Shown here one piece after another: positions 18,839-26,909 of a stretch of DNA of 64,000 nucleotides (the first letter of the stretch is position 1; every line of letters begins with the position of its first letter). The notes beneath the pieces were generated by a model, which was given only the letters and a program-made list of their open reading frames with translations, did not search any database and was not told the origin of the DNA. The stretch lies in contig NZ_CP132480.1 in NCBI RefSeq assembly GCF_030770395.1, positions 164,153 through 228,152 of the forward strand, written 5' to 3'. Made by a program: the position numbers and the translations under genes. Source of the stretch: Telluria beijingensis. Lineage in GTDB: Bacteria; Pseudomonadota; Gammaproteobacteria; Burkholderiales; Burkholderiaceae_D.

Positions 18839-20351
18839 GGACAGGCGGCGGGAATGTCAGGCGGAACAGGCTGCCCGGGAAGCGTTTCGACTGGCTGCGC
18901 GGATTGTTGAAGATGTCGATCTCGGCGCCATGCTGCTGCGCGATCTCGCGCACGATCGCCAGTCCCAGGCCGCTGCCTTGCGTATTGCTGCCCAGGATGC
19001 GGTAGAAGCGCTCGAATACGCGCTCGCGCTCGTTGGGGGCGATGCCGGGGCCGGTGTCCTCGACCTCGAGCAGCGCTTGCTCGCCGTCGCGGCGCACGCG
19101 CACCGTGACGCTGCCGCCGGCCGGGGTGTAGCGCAGCGCATTGTCGATCAGGTTCGACAGCAGCTCGCGCAGCATCAGCGGCTGGCCGGCGATGACGACC
19201 GGGCCCTCGTCGCCGGCGGGCGGCTCGAAGCCCAGGTCGATCTCGCCCGCGAACGAGGCCTGCACCCAGTCCTGCACCGTCTCGCGCGCGAGCAGTGGCA
19301 GGTCGATTTCGGCGAAGGCCAGGCCGGCCTGCGGTTGATTCTCGGCGCGCGCCAGCGCCAGCAGCTGGTTCACCAGGCGCGTGGCCGATTCCGAACTCTT
19401 GGCCAGCTGCTCCAGCGAGCGGTGGATTTCGGCCGCATCGACCTGGCGCAGGGCCAGTTCGGACTGCATGCGCATGCCGGCCAGCGGGGTCTTCATCTGG
19501 TGCGCGGCATCGGCGATGAAGCGCTTCTGCATCGCCACCGATTCGCCCAGGCGCTCGAGCATGTCGTTGAAGGAGCCGACCAGCGGCGAGATCTCCTCCG
19601 GCACCTGGCGCGGATCGATCGGCGACAGGTCGTCCTGGGGCCGCGCGCGGATGCGCTGCTGCAGCTCGGCCAGCGGGGACAGGCCGCGCGACAGCGCGAA
19701 CCACACCAGGGCCAGGATCACCGGCAGGATGATGAACTGGGGCAGGATCACGCCCTTGATGATCTCGCCCGCCAGGTGCGCGCGCTTGTCGAGCGTTTCG
19801 GCGACCTGCACCAGGGCCAGCGGTGGCTCGAGCGGCGGCTGCGGCGCCCGCTCGTGCAGCGGGTCGAGGTTGACGTAGGTATAGGCGACCCGGATCGGGG
19901 TGCCGTGGATGCTGTCGTTGCGGAACTCGACCGCGCCGCTGCGCGCATGCTCGTCGGACGCGTCCTTCCTGGGGCGCGGCAGGTCGCGGTCGCCGTCCAG
20001 CAGTTCGCCGCCGGGGCCGGCCAGCAGGTAATAGACGCTGTCGACGTCGTCGGCGCGCAGGATGTCGCGGCCGGACGCATGCAGCTGGCCGGCGGCCTTG
20101 CCGCCCACGCTGCGCACCTGCTGGCCCAGCACCGTGACCCGGTCTTCGAGCGCGTCGTCGAAGGGCTGGTTGGCGATCGACTTGGCCACCAGGTAGGTGA
20201 TGGCGATGCTCATCGGCCACAGCAGCAGCAGCGGCGCCAGCATCCAGTCGAGGATCTCGCCGAACAGCGAGTGCCGGATGTTCTCGTCCGGCTCGGGATT
20301 GGGCGGGACGTAGGTCGGCTCGGCCGCGATGCCGGCGTCGCGCCCGTTCAC
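18816..20351 (-). CDS. Sensor histidine kinase (TctE-like, 2CSK_N domain)
   Basis: A 511-residue membrane sensor. The N-terminal DENIRHSLFGEILDWMLAPLLLLWPMS helix and the following TVLGQQV fit the 2CSK_N sensor domain; a second helix (VILPQFIILPVILALVWFAL) precedes a HAMP-like linker. HisKA holds the phospho-acceptor His284 in ADAAHQMKTPLAGM. The ATPase boxes are NLIDNALRYTP, DTGPGIAP, FERFYRI and GSGLGLAIV. The best start is a GTG at 20351 that overlaps the response-regulator stop (GTGA); the 65 residues upstream are Arg-rich and out of family. Gene order suggests it controls the transporter genes behind it. Confidence 0.9.
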   Translation of the reverse strand: MNGRDAGIAAEPTYVPPNPEPDENIRHSLFGEILDWMLAPLLLLWPMSIAITYLVAKSIANQPFDDALEDRVTVLGQQVRSVGGKAAGQLHASGRDILRADDVDSVYYLLAGPGGELLDGDRDLPRPRKDASDEHARSGAVEFRNDSIHGTPIRVAYTYVNLDPLHERAPQPPLEPPLALVQVAETLDKRAHLAGEIIKGVILPQFIILPVILALVWFALSRGLSPLAELQQRIRARPQDDLSPIDPRQVPEEISPLVGSFNDMLERLGESVAMQKRFIADAAHQMKTPLAGMRMQSELALRQVDAAEIHRSLEQLAKSSESATRLVNQLLALARAENQPQAGLAFAEIDLPLLARETVQDWVQASFAGEIDLGFEPPAGDEGPVVIAGQPLMLRELLSNLIDNALRYTPAGGSVTVRVRRDGEQALLEVEDTGPGIAPNERERVFERFYRILGSNTQGSGLGLAIVREIAQQHGAEIDIFNNPRSQSKRFPGSLFRLTFPPPVHESLDAD

Positions 20352-21079
20352 CTGTCGGCGGTGACCGTTGGCGCTGCGGCCGCGCGTTCGGCGGCGGCGG
20401 CGGCGCTGGCTTCGGAGAATTTCTCGAGGCAGTAGCCGAGGCCGCGCACGGTGGCGATGCGCACGCCGCCGACCTCGATCTTCTTGCGCAACCGGTGCAC
20501 ATAGACCTCGATCGCATTGTTCGACACTTCCTCGCCCCATTCGCACAGGTGGTCGACCAGCTGTTCCTTGGACACCAGGCGGCCGGTGCGCGCCAGCAGC
20601 ACTTCGAGCAGGCCGAGCTCGCGCGCCGACAGGTCGAGCATCTGGTCGTTGATATAGGCGCTGCGGCCGACCTGGTCGTAGACCAGCGGACCGTGGCGCA
20701 CCACGGTCGGGCCGCCGCCGGCGCCGCGCCGGGTGAGGGCGCGCACCCGCGCCTCGAGCTCGGACAGGGCGAACGGCTTGGCCATGTAGTCGTCGGCGCC
20801 GAGGTCCAGGCCCTCCACGCGCTGCTCGACGGAATCGGCGGCGGTGAGGATCAGCACCGGCAGCAGCGAGGCGCGGGCGCGCAGGCGGCGCAGCACTTCC
20901 AGCCCCGACATCTTCGGCAGGCCGAGGTCGAGGATGAGCAGGTCGAACTCCTGGGTGGAGAGGGCGGTATCGGCATCCTGGCCGTTCTTGACGTAATCGA
21001 TGGCGTAGCCGGATTGGCGCAGGGATCGCGTCAGGCCATCGGCAAGTACGCTATCATCTTCGGCGAGCAGAATTCGCAT
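20348..21079 (-). CDS. OmpR/PhoB-family response regulator
   Basis: A 243-residue two-component regulator. The receiver domain starts MRILLAEDDS with acidic Asp8/Asp9, phospho-acceptor Asp51 (LLILDLGLP), Thr in ILTAADS and Lys in MAKPFALSE. The C-terminal winged helix carries LSARELGLLEVLLARTGRLVSKEQL and NAIEVYVHRLRKKI. The tail is Ala-rich. The start at 21079 is preferred because the longer ORF runs upstream through the recA promoter region. It heads the leftward regulator-kinase-DUF4212-symporter operon. By resemblance to TctD/QseB-type pairs it would activate uptake of a carbon source; the signal is not known. Confidence 0.92.
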   Translation of the reverse strand: MRILLAEDDSVLADGLTRSLRQSGYAIDYVKNGQDADTALSTQEFDLLILDLGLPKMSGLEVLRRLRARASLLPVLILTAADSVEQRVEGLDLGADDYMAKPFALSELEARVRALTRRGAGGGPTVVRHGPLVYDQVGRSAYINDQMLDLSARELGLLEVLLARTGRLVSKEQLVDHLCEWGEEVSNNAIEVYVHRLRKKIEVGGVRIATVRGLGYCLEKFSEASAAAAAERAAAAPTVTADR

Positions 21080-21202
21080 GGGGGCACCTCGGTTTTCGCG
21101 TTGTACAAACTCAGACCCGTATTGTGTTTGATTTGTCGCAACAATGCGAGTCTTGACCCATTTATTGACAAGATGATCACGTATTAGTGCTTGCAAAAAC
21201 CA

Positions 21203-21218
21203 CTGGATTTTTATACAG
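21203..21218. promoter_or_regulatory. LexA (SOS) box upstream of recA
   Basis: CTGG-N8-ACAG at 21203-21218 matches the beta/gammaproteobacterial LexA consensus CTGT-N8-ACAG except for one base. It overlaps a -10-like TATACA at 21212-21217, preceded by a TTGCAA at 21191-21196, and lies 64 bp before the recA ATG. LexA repression of recA is well established, so the position is as expected. Confidence 0.7.
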
Positions 21219-21281
21219 TAGTGGCTCTTGAAGTGCGCGTGCGCGCCCACACCTTGCCTACTCCACGATTGAAAGTACACC

Positions 21282-22352
21282 ATGGACGACAAAAAATCCG
21301 CATTGAACGCCTCTGAAAAAGGCAAGGCGCTGGCAGCCGCCCTGGCGCAGATCGAAAAGCAGTTCGGCAAGGGTTCGGTGATGCGCATGGACACCAGCGC
21401 ACCGGTCGAAGAAGTGCAGACTGTTTCCACCGGCTCGCTGGGCCTCGACATCGCCCTGGGCGTCGGCGGCCTGCCGCGCGGCCGTATCGTCGAGATCTAC
21501 GGCCCTGAATCGTCGGGTAAAACCACGCTCACCCTGCAGACCATCGCCCAGATGCAAAAACTGGGTGGCACCTGCGCCTTCATCGACGCCGAGCACGCGC
21601 TCGACGTCACCTATGCCCAAAAATTGGGCATCAACCTGGGCGACCTGCTGATTTCGCAGCCGGATACCGGCGAACAGGCGCTCGAAATCACCGACGCGCT
21701 GGTGCGTTCGGGCAGCGTCGACCTGGTGGTCATCGACTCGGTGGCGGCACTGACCCCGCGCGCCGAGATCGAAGGCGATATGGGCGACTCGCTGCCGGGC
21801 CTGCAGGCGCGCCTGATGTCGCAAGCGCTGCGCAAGCTGACCGGTTCGATCAACCGCACCAATACCTTGGTGATCTTCATCAACCAGATCCGTATGAAGA
21901 TCGGCGTCATGTTTGGCAGCCCGGAGACCACCACCGGCGGTAACGCACTGAAGTTCTACGCCTCGGTGCGCATGGACATCCGTCGTACCGGCTCGATCAA
22001 GTCGGGCGACGAAGTGATCGGTAACGAAACCAAGGTCAAGGTCGTCAAGAACAAGATCGCGCCACCGTTCAAGGAAGCCCACTTCGACATCCTGTACGGA
22101 GCAGGCACCTCGCGCGAAGGCGAGATCCTGGACCTGGGCGCCGACAACAAGATCGTCGAAAAGGCGGGCTCGTGGTACAGCTATAACGGTGAGCGCATCG
22201 GCCAAGGCAAGGACAATGCCCGTCAGTTCCTGGTGGATCGTCCGGCCCTGGCGCGCGAGATCGAGAACAAGGTCCGTGCCGCCCTGGGCGTGCGCGAACT
22301 GCCACCGATCGCGGGCGACGACAAGCCGAAGCTGCAGGCGGTTGGTGAGTAA
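21282..22352 (+). CDS. recA: Recombinase RecA
   Basis: The 356-residue strand-exchange protein and SOS coprotease. Walker [10 protein letters not shown] is at about residues 74-82; other RecA hallmarks are [58 protein letters not shown] and [12 protein letters not shown]. The C-terminal domain has the usual acidic tail in shorter form. A LexA-type box lies upstream. recX follows after 72 bp that include a 7-bp hairpin (GCGGACG/CGTCCGC), which may reduce read-through so that RecX is made in smaller amounts; that is inference. Confidence 0.98.
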   Translation: MDDKKSALNASEKGKALAAALAQIEKQFGKGSVMRMDTSAPVEEVQTVSTGSLGLDIALGVGGLPRGRIVEIYGPESSGKTTLTLQTIAQMQKLGGTCAFIDAEHALDVTYAQKLGINLGDLLISQPDTGEQALEITDALVRSGSVDLVVIDSVAALTPRAEIEGDMGDSLPGLQARLMSQALRKLTGSINRTNTLVIFINQIRMKIGVMFGSPETTTGGNALKFYASVRMDIRRTGSIKSGDEVIGNETKVKVVKNKIAPPFKEAHFDILYGAGTSREGEILDLGADNKIVEKAGSWYSYNGERIGQGKDNARQFLVDRPALAREIENKVRAALGVRELPPIAGDDKPKLQAVGE

Positions 22353-22424
22353 TCGCCTGGTGCGGACGGCGCGGCAGGGTAGCGCCTTTGTCGTCCGCGC
22401 CATGTCGTTGTCGACGGTGTCCTC

Positions 22425-22892
22425 ATGCCAGCACCCGTACTGAGCCTCAAGGCGCGCGCGCTGCGCTACCTGTCGCAGCGCGAGCACAGCCGGTTTGAAT
22501 TGCGGCGCAAGCTGGCCAAGTATGCGCAAGAGGATGAAGACGTCGATGCGCTGCTGGATTTCCTTGAAAAGAATAACTGGCTGTCGCAAGAACGTTTTGC
22601 CGAATCGCTGATCAACCGCAAGGCCAGCCGCTACGGCAATAGCCGTGTGGTGGCCGAGCTGCAAAGCCATGGCGTGACCGGCGATGCGCTGGTCGAGATC
22701 AAGGCCGAGCTGTCCGACAGCGAAACCGCGCGCGCCATCGAAGTCTGGCAGCGCAAGTTCGGCACGGTCGCCACCGATGCCGCGGCGCGCGCCAAGCAGA
22801 TGCGCTTCCTGCTGCAGCGGGGGTTTTCCCAGCGCGCGGCGCGAACCGCGATGCAGGGCAGCCCAGCGGACGATGAGTTTCACGAAGGGTAG
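22425..22892 (+). CDS. recX: Regulatory protein RecX
   Basis: A 155-residue RecX, which limits RecA filament growth. Family features are [25 protein letters not shown] near the N-terminus, the three-helix repeats, [25 protein letters not shown], and the C-terminal [21 protein letters not shown]. Length and order directly after recA are standard. A 9-bp hairpin (22894-22914) begins right after the stop codon. Confidence 0.93.
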   Translation: MPAPVLSLKARALRYLSQREHSRFELRRKLAKYAQEDEDVDALLDFLEKNNWLSQERFAESLINRKASRYGNSRVVAELQSHGVTGDALVEIKAELSDSETARAIEVWQRKFGTVATDAAARAKQMRFLLQRGFSQRAARTAMQGSPADDEFHEG

Positions 22893-22893
22893 G

Positions 22894-22914
22894 GTGGACG
22901 GGTTCCCCGTCCAC
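22894..22914. repeat. Hairpin directly after recX
   Basis: GTGGACGGG and CCCGTCCAC pair perfectly around TTC, starting 2 bases after the recX stop. There is no T-tract. It resembles the short GC-rich palindromes scattered through genomes of this type and may be a REP-like 3'-end element. Confidence 0.4.
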
Positions 22915-22926
22915 GCGTTCGACTGA

Positions 22927-22945
22927 CATTCAAATCGCTTGAATG
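22927..22945. promoter_or_regulatory. 19-base dyad, candidate operator
   Basis: CATTCAA - 5 bases - TTGAATG, a perfect 7+7 inverted repeat, about 40 bp upstream of the structured RNA candidate. It has the shape of a dimeric repressor site; no regulator can be named. Confidence 0.3.
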
Positions 22946-22986
22946 CCCCAAGAAACCCATGTTACTGCGCAAAACCCGCGATCCAG

Positions 22987-23067
22987 GCGCCAGCGTGGAG
23001 CGTCATCCCCGATATGCCCAGGCATATTCCTCAACGGGCGATGGCGCTGCACGCTGGCGCTTTTTTT
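22987..23067 (+). ncRNA. Candidate structured small RNA or elaborate terminator
   Basis: An outer stem of 11 bp (22987-22997 with 23050-23060) encloses a 9-bp stem (22999-23007 with 23040-23048, one G-T pair), then CCC with GGG (23008-23010 / 23036-23038), and an apical ATATGCC/GGCATAT hairpin (23012-23018 / 23021-23027). Seven T residues follow at 23061-23067. The pairing continues for most of about 75 bases, far more than a simple terminator needs. It is not 4.5S RNA (no GGAAGCA-type loop) and does not resemble tmRNA or 6S RNA. It may be the 3' part of a small RNA transcript or an extended terminator for recX. Confidence 0.45.
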
Positions 23068-23367
23068 GCCTGATCGTGACTGAAATACATATCTTTCATT
23101 CACATGATGAATGATGTGCGGTGACTGCTGGCACACAGGCGAATAATATATGTGTCAAACGCGCCGTCATATTCCAGTCAAGTCCCTTCATCTTCTGGTA
23201 CCTTCCCTTACCAACCCTTTCTTTCCCATGCGCCGGTCTGGACGCTGTGCTAAACTTTGCGGGTTTAAGCAGCGCCGCATGAGCGGTTGTTGTCGCAGAA
23301 GCTGCGTCAACGTGCACGAAGCACACCGGCTGCACCACTAACCGCCGTCCCGACGGCACTGGTACTT

Positions 23368-23931
23368 ATGCCTCTGTCACCTCCCGTATCGCGCTCGCTC
23401 CGGCATACGCGCGCCATCACAGTCGAAGCGTTCGCGCGCGACGATGGCTTGTGGGACCTGGATGCCAATATCCGCGATGTCAAAACGCGTACCATCGCGC
23501 TCGCTTCCGGCGAACGGCCCGGCGGCACGCCGGTGCACGACCTCAAGCTGCGCGTGACCATCGACCGCGACCTCAACATCGTCGACGCCGAAGCCGCGTC
23601 CGATGCCGTCCCGTATCCGGGCTACTGCGATACCATCGGCCCTGCCTACAAGAAGTTGATCGGGCTCTCGCTCGTGAACCATTTCCGGTTGCACCTGAAA
23701 GACCGCCTATCCGGCGTGCTCGGCTGCACCCACTTGACCGAATTGGCCCAGGTGCTGCCGACCGCAGCCTTGCAAGCCTTTGCTGACGACAATGTCGACG
23801 CCCCAGGTGGGCGCGGCGGCTCGTCAACCGACCGTCCATTTGAGCTCGACCGTTGCCATGCCCTGCGCAGCGACGGCCCTGCCGTGGCCAAATACTACCC
23901 ACGCTGGTCGATCAAGGCCGTCTCGGGTTAG
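23368..23931 (+). CDS. DUF2889 domain protein
   Basis: A 187-residue cytosolic-type protein. The DUF2889 core is recognisable: RHTRAITVEAFARDDGLWDLDANI, then DLKLRVTIDRDLNIVDAEAASDAVPYPGYC, and GLSLVNHFRLHLKDRLSGVLGCTHLTEL. The function of DUF2889 is not established, though the CTH and Cys residues could bind something. The ATG at 23368 is chosen over the ORF opening at 23287, because the family begins with a short leader to RHTR. The gene sits alone between recX and sucC, 69 bp before sucC. Confidence 0.8.
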   Translation: MPLSPPVSRSLRHTRAITVEAFARDDGLWDLDANIRDVKTRTIALASGERPGGTPVHDLKLRVTIDRDLNIVDAEAASDAVPYPGYCDTIGPAYKKLIGLSLVNHFRLHLKDRLSGVLGCTHLTELAQVLPTAALQAFADDNVDAPGGRGGSSTDRPFELDRCHALRSDGPAVAKYYPRWSIKAVSG

Positions 23932-24000
23932 CGTTCGTCGTTTTTATTTTTTGTAGTTCAACCGTATTTCTAATTCAGTAATAGAAGAAGGGAAGCCAGC

Positions 24001-25170
24001 ATGAAGATCCATGAGTACCAGGGCAAAGAGATCCTCCGAAAATTCGGAGTGACCGTTCCGCGCGGCATTCCGTGCATGTCGGTGGAGGACGCCGTCAAGG
24101 CCGCTGAAGAGCTGGGCGGTCCGGTCTGGGTCGTCAAGGCGCAGATCCACGCTGGTGGCCGTGGCAAGGGCGGCGGCGTCAAGGTCGCCAAGTCGATCGA
24201 ACAAGTCAAGGAATACGCCGACCAGATCATGGGCATGCAGCTGATCACCCACCAGACCAGCCCTGAAGGCCAGAAAGTGCGTCGCCTGATGATCGAAGAA
24301 GGCGCCGACATCAAGCAGGAACTGTACGTCTCGCTGGTCACCGACCGCGTGACCCAGAAGGTCGTGCTGATGGCCTCGTCGGAAGGCGGCATGGACATCG
24401 AAGAAGTCGCGCACAGCAACCCTGAAAAAATCCACAACGTCGTGATCGATCCGGCCGTCGGCCTGACCGACGCCGACGCCGACAGCATCGCCGCCAAGAT
24501 CGGCGTGCCTGAAGGTTCGATCGCCGACGCACGCGCCAACCTGCAAGGCCTGTACAAAGCCTACTGGGATACCGACGCATCGCTGGCCGAAATCAACCCG
24601 CTGATCGTTACCGGCTCGGGCAAGATCATCGCCCTGGACGCAAAATTCAACTTCGACGCCAACGCGCTGTTCCGTCACCCTGAAATCGTCGCCTACCGCG
24701 ACCTGGACGAAGAAGATCCGGCCGAAGTCGAAGCATCGAAGTTCGACCTGGCTTACATCTCGCTCGACGGCAACATCGGCTGCCTGGTGAACGGCGCCGG
24801 CCTGGCCATGGCGACCATGGACACCATCAAGCTGTTCGGCGGTGAGCCGGCCAACTTCCTGGACGTCGGCGGTGGCGCTACGGCCGAGAAAGTGACCGAA
24901 GCCTTCAAGATCATGCTGAAGAACCCGGAACTGAAGGCCATCCTGGTCAACATCTTCGGCGGCATCATGCGGTGCGACGTCATCGCCGAAGGCGTGATCA
25001 CCGCATCGAAAGCCGTGTCGCTGCAAGTGCCGCTGGTCGTGCGCATGAAGGGCACCAACGAAGACCTGGGCAAGAAGATGCTGGCTGACTCGGGTCTGCC
25101 GATCATCGCCGCAGACACGATGGAAGACGCAGCGAAATCGGTCGTTGCCGCCGCTGCTGGTAAAGCCTAA
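24001..25170 (+). CDS. sucC: Succinyl-CoA synthetase beta subunit
   Basis: TCA-cycle enzyme subunit, giving ATP or GTP from succinyl-CoA. The 389 residues match the family. It begins [17 protein letters not shown], has the ATP-grasp stretch [18 protein letters not shown], and [21 protein letters not shown] and [17 protein letters not shown] in the CoA-ligase part. A ribosome site AAGGGAAG sits 7 bases before the ATG. sucD follows after 18 bp. Confidence 0.98.
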   Translation: MKIHEYQGKEILRKFGVTVPRGIPCMSVEDAVKAAEELGGPVWVVKAQIHAGGRGKGGGVKVAKSIEQVKEYADQIMGMQLITHQTSPEGQKVRRLMIEEGADIKQELYVSLVTDRVTQKVVLMASSEGGMDIEEVAHSNPEKIHNVVIDPAVGLTDADADSIAAKIGVPEGSIADARANLQGLYKAYWDTDASLAEINPLIVTGSGKIIALDAKFNFDANALFRHPEIVAYRDLDEEDPAEVEASKFDLAYISLDGNIGCLVNGAGLAMATMDTIKLFGGEPANFLDVGGGATAEKVTEAFKIMLKNPELKAILVNIFGGIMRCDVIAEGVITASKAVSLQVPLVVRMKGTNEDLGKKMLADSGLPIIAADTMEDAAKSVVAAAAGKA

Positions 25171-25188
25171 TTCGCTAAGGAAATAAAA

Positions 25189-26070
25189 ATGTCGATTCTG
25201 ATCAACAAAGACACCAAAGTCATCACCCAGGGCATCACCGGCAAGACCGGCCAATTCCACACCCGCATGTGCCGCGACTACGCGAACGGCAAGGAAGCCT
25301 TCGTTGCAGGCGTGAACCCGAAGAAAGCCGGTGAAGATTTCGAAGGCATTCCAATCTACGCATCGGTCAAGGAAGCCAAGTCGGAAACCGGCGCCACCGT
25401 GTCGGTCATCTACGTCCCACCAGCAGGCGCAGCCGCTGCCATCTGGGAAGCCGTCGAAGCCGAGCTGGACCTGGCAATTTGCATCACCGAAGGCATCCCT
25501 GTCCGTGACATGATGGAAATCAAGGATCGCATGGCCAAAGCCGGTTCCAAGACCCTGCTGCTGGGTCCGAACTGCCCAGGCCTGATCACCCCTGACGAAA
25601 TCAAGATCGGCATCATGCCGGGCCACATCCACAAGAAGGGCCGTATCGGCGTCGTGTCGCGTTCGGGCACCCTGACCTATGAAGCAGTCGGCCAGCTGAC
25701 CGCACTGGGCCTGGGCCAATCGTCGGCAGTCGGCATCGGCGGCGACCCGATCAACGGCCTGAAGCACATCGACGTGATGCGCATGTTCAACGACGATCCT
25801 GACACCGACGCAGTCATCATGATCGGCGAAATCGGCGGTCCGGACGAAGCCAATGCCGCGCATTGGATCAAGGACAATATGAAGAAGCCGGTCGTTGGCT
25901 TCATCGCCGGCGTCACCGCGCCTCCAGGCAAGCGCATGGGCCACGCCGGTGCGCTGATCTCGGGCGGCGCCGACACCGCGCAAGCCAAGCTGGAAATCAT
26001 GGAAGCCTGCGGCATTACCGTCACCAAGAACCCGTCGGAAATGGCGCGTCTGCTGAAGGCGATGCTGTAA
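25189..26070 (+). CDS. sucD: Succinyl-CoA synthetase alpha subunit
   Basis: The 293-residue CoA-binding and phosphohistidine subunit. Features: QGITGKTGQFHTRMCRDYANG at the N-terminus, LLGPNCPGLITPDE, and KKGRIGVVSRSGTLTYEAV. The active His lies in GKRMGHAGALISGG. A ribosome site AAGGAA precedes the start. A strong intrinsic terminator at 26101-26127 closes the sucCD operon. Confidence 0.98.
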   Translation: MSILINKDTKVITQGITGKTGQFHTRMCRDYANGKEAFVAGVNPKKAGEDFEGIPIYASVKEAKSETGATVSVIYVPPAGAAAAIWEAVEAELDLAICITEGIPVRDMMEIKDRMAKAGSKTLLLGPNCPGLITPDEIKIGIMPGHIHKKGRIGVVSRSGTLTYEAVGQLTALGLGQSSAVGIGGDPINGLKHIDVMRMFNDDPDTDAVIMIGEIGGPDEANAAHWIKDNMKKPVVGFIAGVTAPPGKRMGHAGALISGGADTAQAKLEIMEACGITVTKNPSEMARLLKAML

Positions 26071-26100
26071 TCCTGGCGATCTCTTGATCGACTGACAAGG

Positions 26101-26127
26101 TGGGGAGCTTTCGGCTCCCCATTTTTT
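26101..26127 (+). terminator. Intrinsic terminator of sucCD
   Basis: TGGGGAGC pairs with GCTCCCCA around a 5-base loop, followed by six T residues at 26122-26127. Confidence 0.9.
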
Positions 26128-26164
26128 ATTCGAGTTCCATTTCTCGTCGCCAACAATCGTCACC

Positions 26165-26223
26165 TGACAAAAATTGCCGTACGGCACTGACAAATTTTGT
26201 CACCTGAGCCGCCAAATTTTGTC
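26165..26223. promoter_or_regulatory. Three phased operator copies upstream of pilA (PilR-like)
   Basis: A perfect 15-base palindrome TGACAAA-T-TTTGTCA lies at 26188-26202. A left-half copy TGACAAA is at 26165-26171 and a right-half copy TTTTGTC is at 26217-26223, spaced 23 and 22 bp from the matching halves of the central site, about two helical turns. They end about 60 bp before the sigma-54 promoter, the usual place for an NtrC-type activator. Known PilR sites contain TGTC blocks, which fits, but the binder is inferred. Confidence 0.55.
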
Positions 26224-26285
26224 GTGGCGCAGGGTTTTCTTATCTCTAGGTTAATAAAATCGACCGTTTTCTGCTGTTTTCGGGC

Positions 26286-26301
26286 TGGCACGCCGCTTGC
26301 A
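26286..26301 (+). promoter_or_regulatory. pilA: Sigma-54 promoter of pilA
   Basis: TGGCACG - 4 bases - TTGCA at 26286-26301 is a full match to the -24/-12 consensus, with GG at 26287-26288 and GC at 26299-26300. Transcription should start near 26312, giving a 65-base leader before the pilA ATG. Pilin genes in many Proteobacteria are driven this way by PilR. Confidence 0.85.
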
Positions 26302-26376
26302 TATAGGAAAGCGTAGCAGCAGAGCAGCACAAGACACCGAGAAACACTTTTTGAAATACCACCCCTGGAGAGAAAA

Positions 26377-26853
26377 ATGAACTTCAAGCAAATGCAAACC
26401 AAAAAAGCCGAAGGCGGCTTCACCCTGATCGAACTGATGATCGTCGTCGCGATTATCGGTATCCTGGCAGCCGTCGCTATCCCGGCATACAGCGATTACA
26501 CCGCGAAAGCCAAGGCTGCGAATGCACTGTCGGCTGTCGATCCGTTCAAGACCGCAGTGGCAATGTGCGGTCAAGAAGCTGGTAGCCTGGACGCCTGCAA
26601 CACCTCGGCAGACCCAAATCCATTCCGTGAATTCACCGAGACCAATGAAGTGGCATCGCTGACCGTCGAAGACGCAGGCGTGATCGAAATCGTCCTGAAG
26701 GACATCGGCGCGGATACCGGCACCACGACCGTCACCTTCACCCCGACCCTGGGCACCAGCGCGATCACCTGGGCAATCGCTGCATCGACCGAGAACGAAG
26801 CTGTCAAGCTCGCGTTCGAAAAGAACAGCGTGACCCCGCCAGCAGCTGAGTAA
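26377..26853 (+). CDS. pilA: Type IV major pilin
   Basis: A 158-residue type IVa prepilin. A 14-residue basic leader ([14 protein letters not shown]) is cut by PilD before the mature [24 protein letters not shown] helix, with Glu5 at the usual place. Two cysteines (in AMCGQEAG and DACNTS) lie close together near residue 65-80, not in the usual C-terminal D-loop position, so the disulfide loop is unusual. The C-terminal part is Thr-rich ([18 protein letters not shown]). It is expressed from a sigma-54 promoter and ends at an intrinsic terminator. The other pil genes are not in the window. Confidence 0.93.
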   Translation: MNFKQMQTKKAEGGFTLIELMIVVAIIGILAAVAIPAYSDYTAKAKAANALSAVDPFKTAVAMCGQEAGSLDACNTSADPNPFREFTETNEVASLTVEDAGVIEIVLKDIGADTGTTTVTFTPTLGTSAITWAIAASTENEAVKLAFEKNSVTPPAAE

Positions 26854-26870
26854 TCGACCTGACTGATACA

Positions 26871-26898
26871 AAAAGCCCGCTTCACAGCGGGCTTTTTT
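26871..26898. terminator. Bidirectional terminator between pilA and the S9 peptidase
   Basis: AAAAGCCCGC - TTCACA - GCGGGCTTTTTT: a 6-bp GC stem flanked by A and T tracts, working for pilA on the plus strand and for the leftward S9 peptidase on the minus strand. Confidence 0.88.
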
Positions 26899-26909
26899 GT
26901 ATTCCAGAC

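Larger units (their letters stand above)
22893..23367. other. 475-bp intergenic stretch without a gene
   Basis: Between recX and the DUF2889 gene. It holds a 9-bp hairpin at 22894-22914, a 19-base dyad at 22927-22945 and the large stem-loop with a T-tract at 22987-23067 (listed separately). The rest, 23068-23367, is less GC-rich than the flanking genes and shows no ORF of family-like composition and no tRNA-like fold. It should contain the DUF2889 promoter, but I cannot pick a clear one. Confidence 0.5.

Noticed and set aside
22987..23067. 4.5S RNA, 6S RNA or tmRNA
   Set aside because: It lacks the conserved loop and size features of these RNAs, so I only call it a structured candidate.
23944..26193. 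749-residue open frame antisense to sucCD
   Set aside because: Both sense genes are unmistakable; the antisense frame is Asp/His/Gly-rich with no domain.
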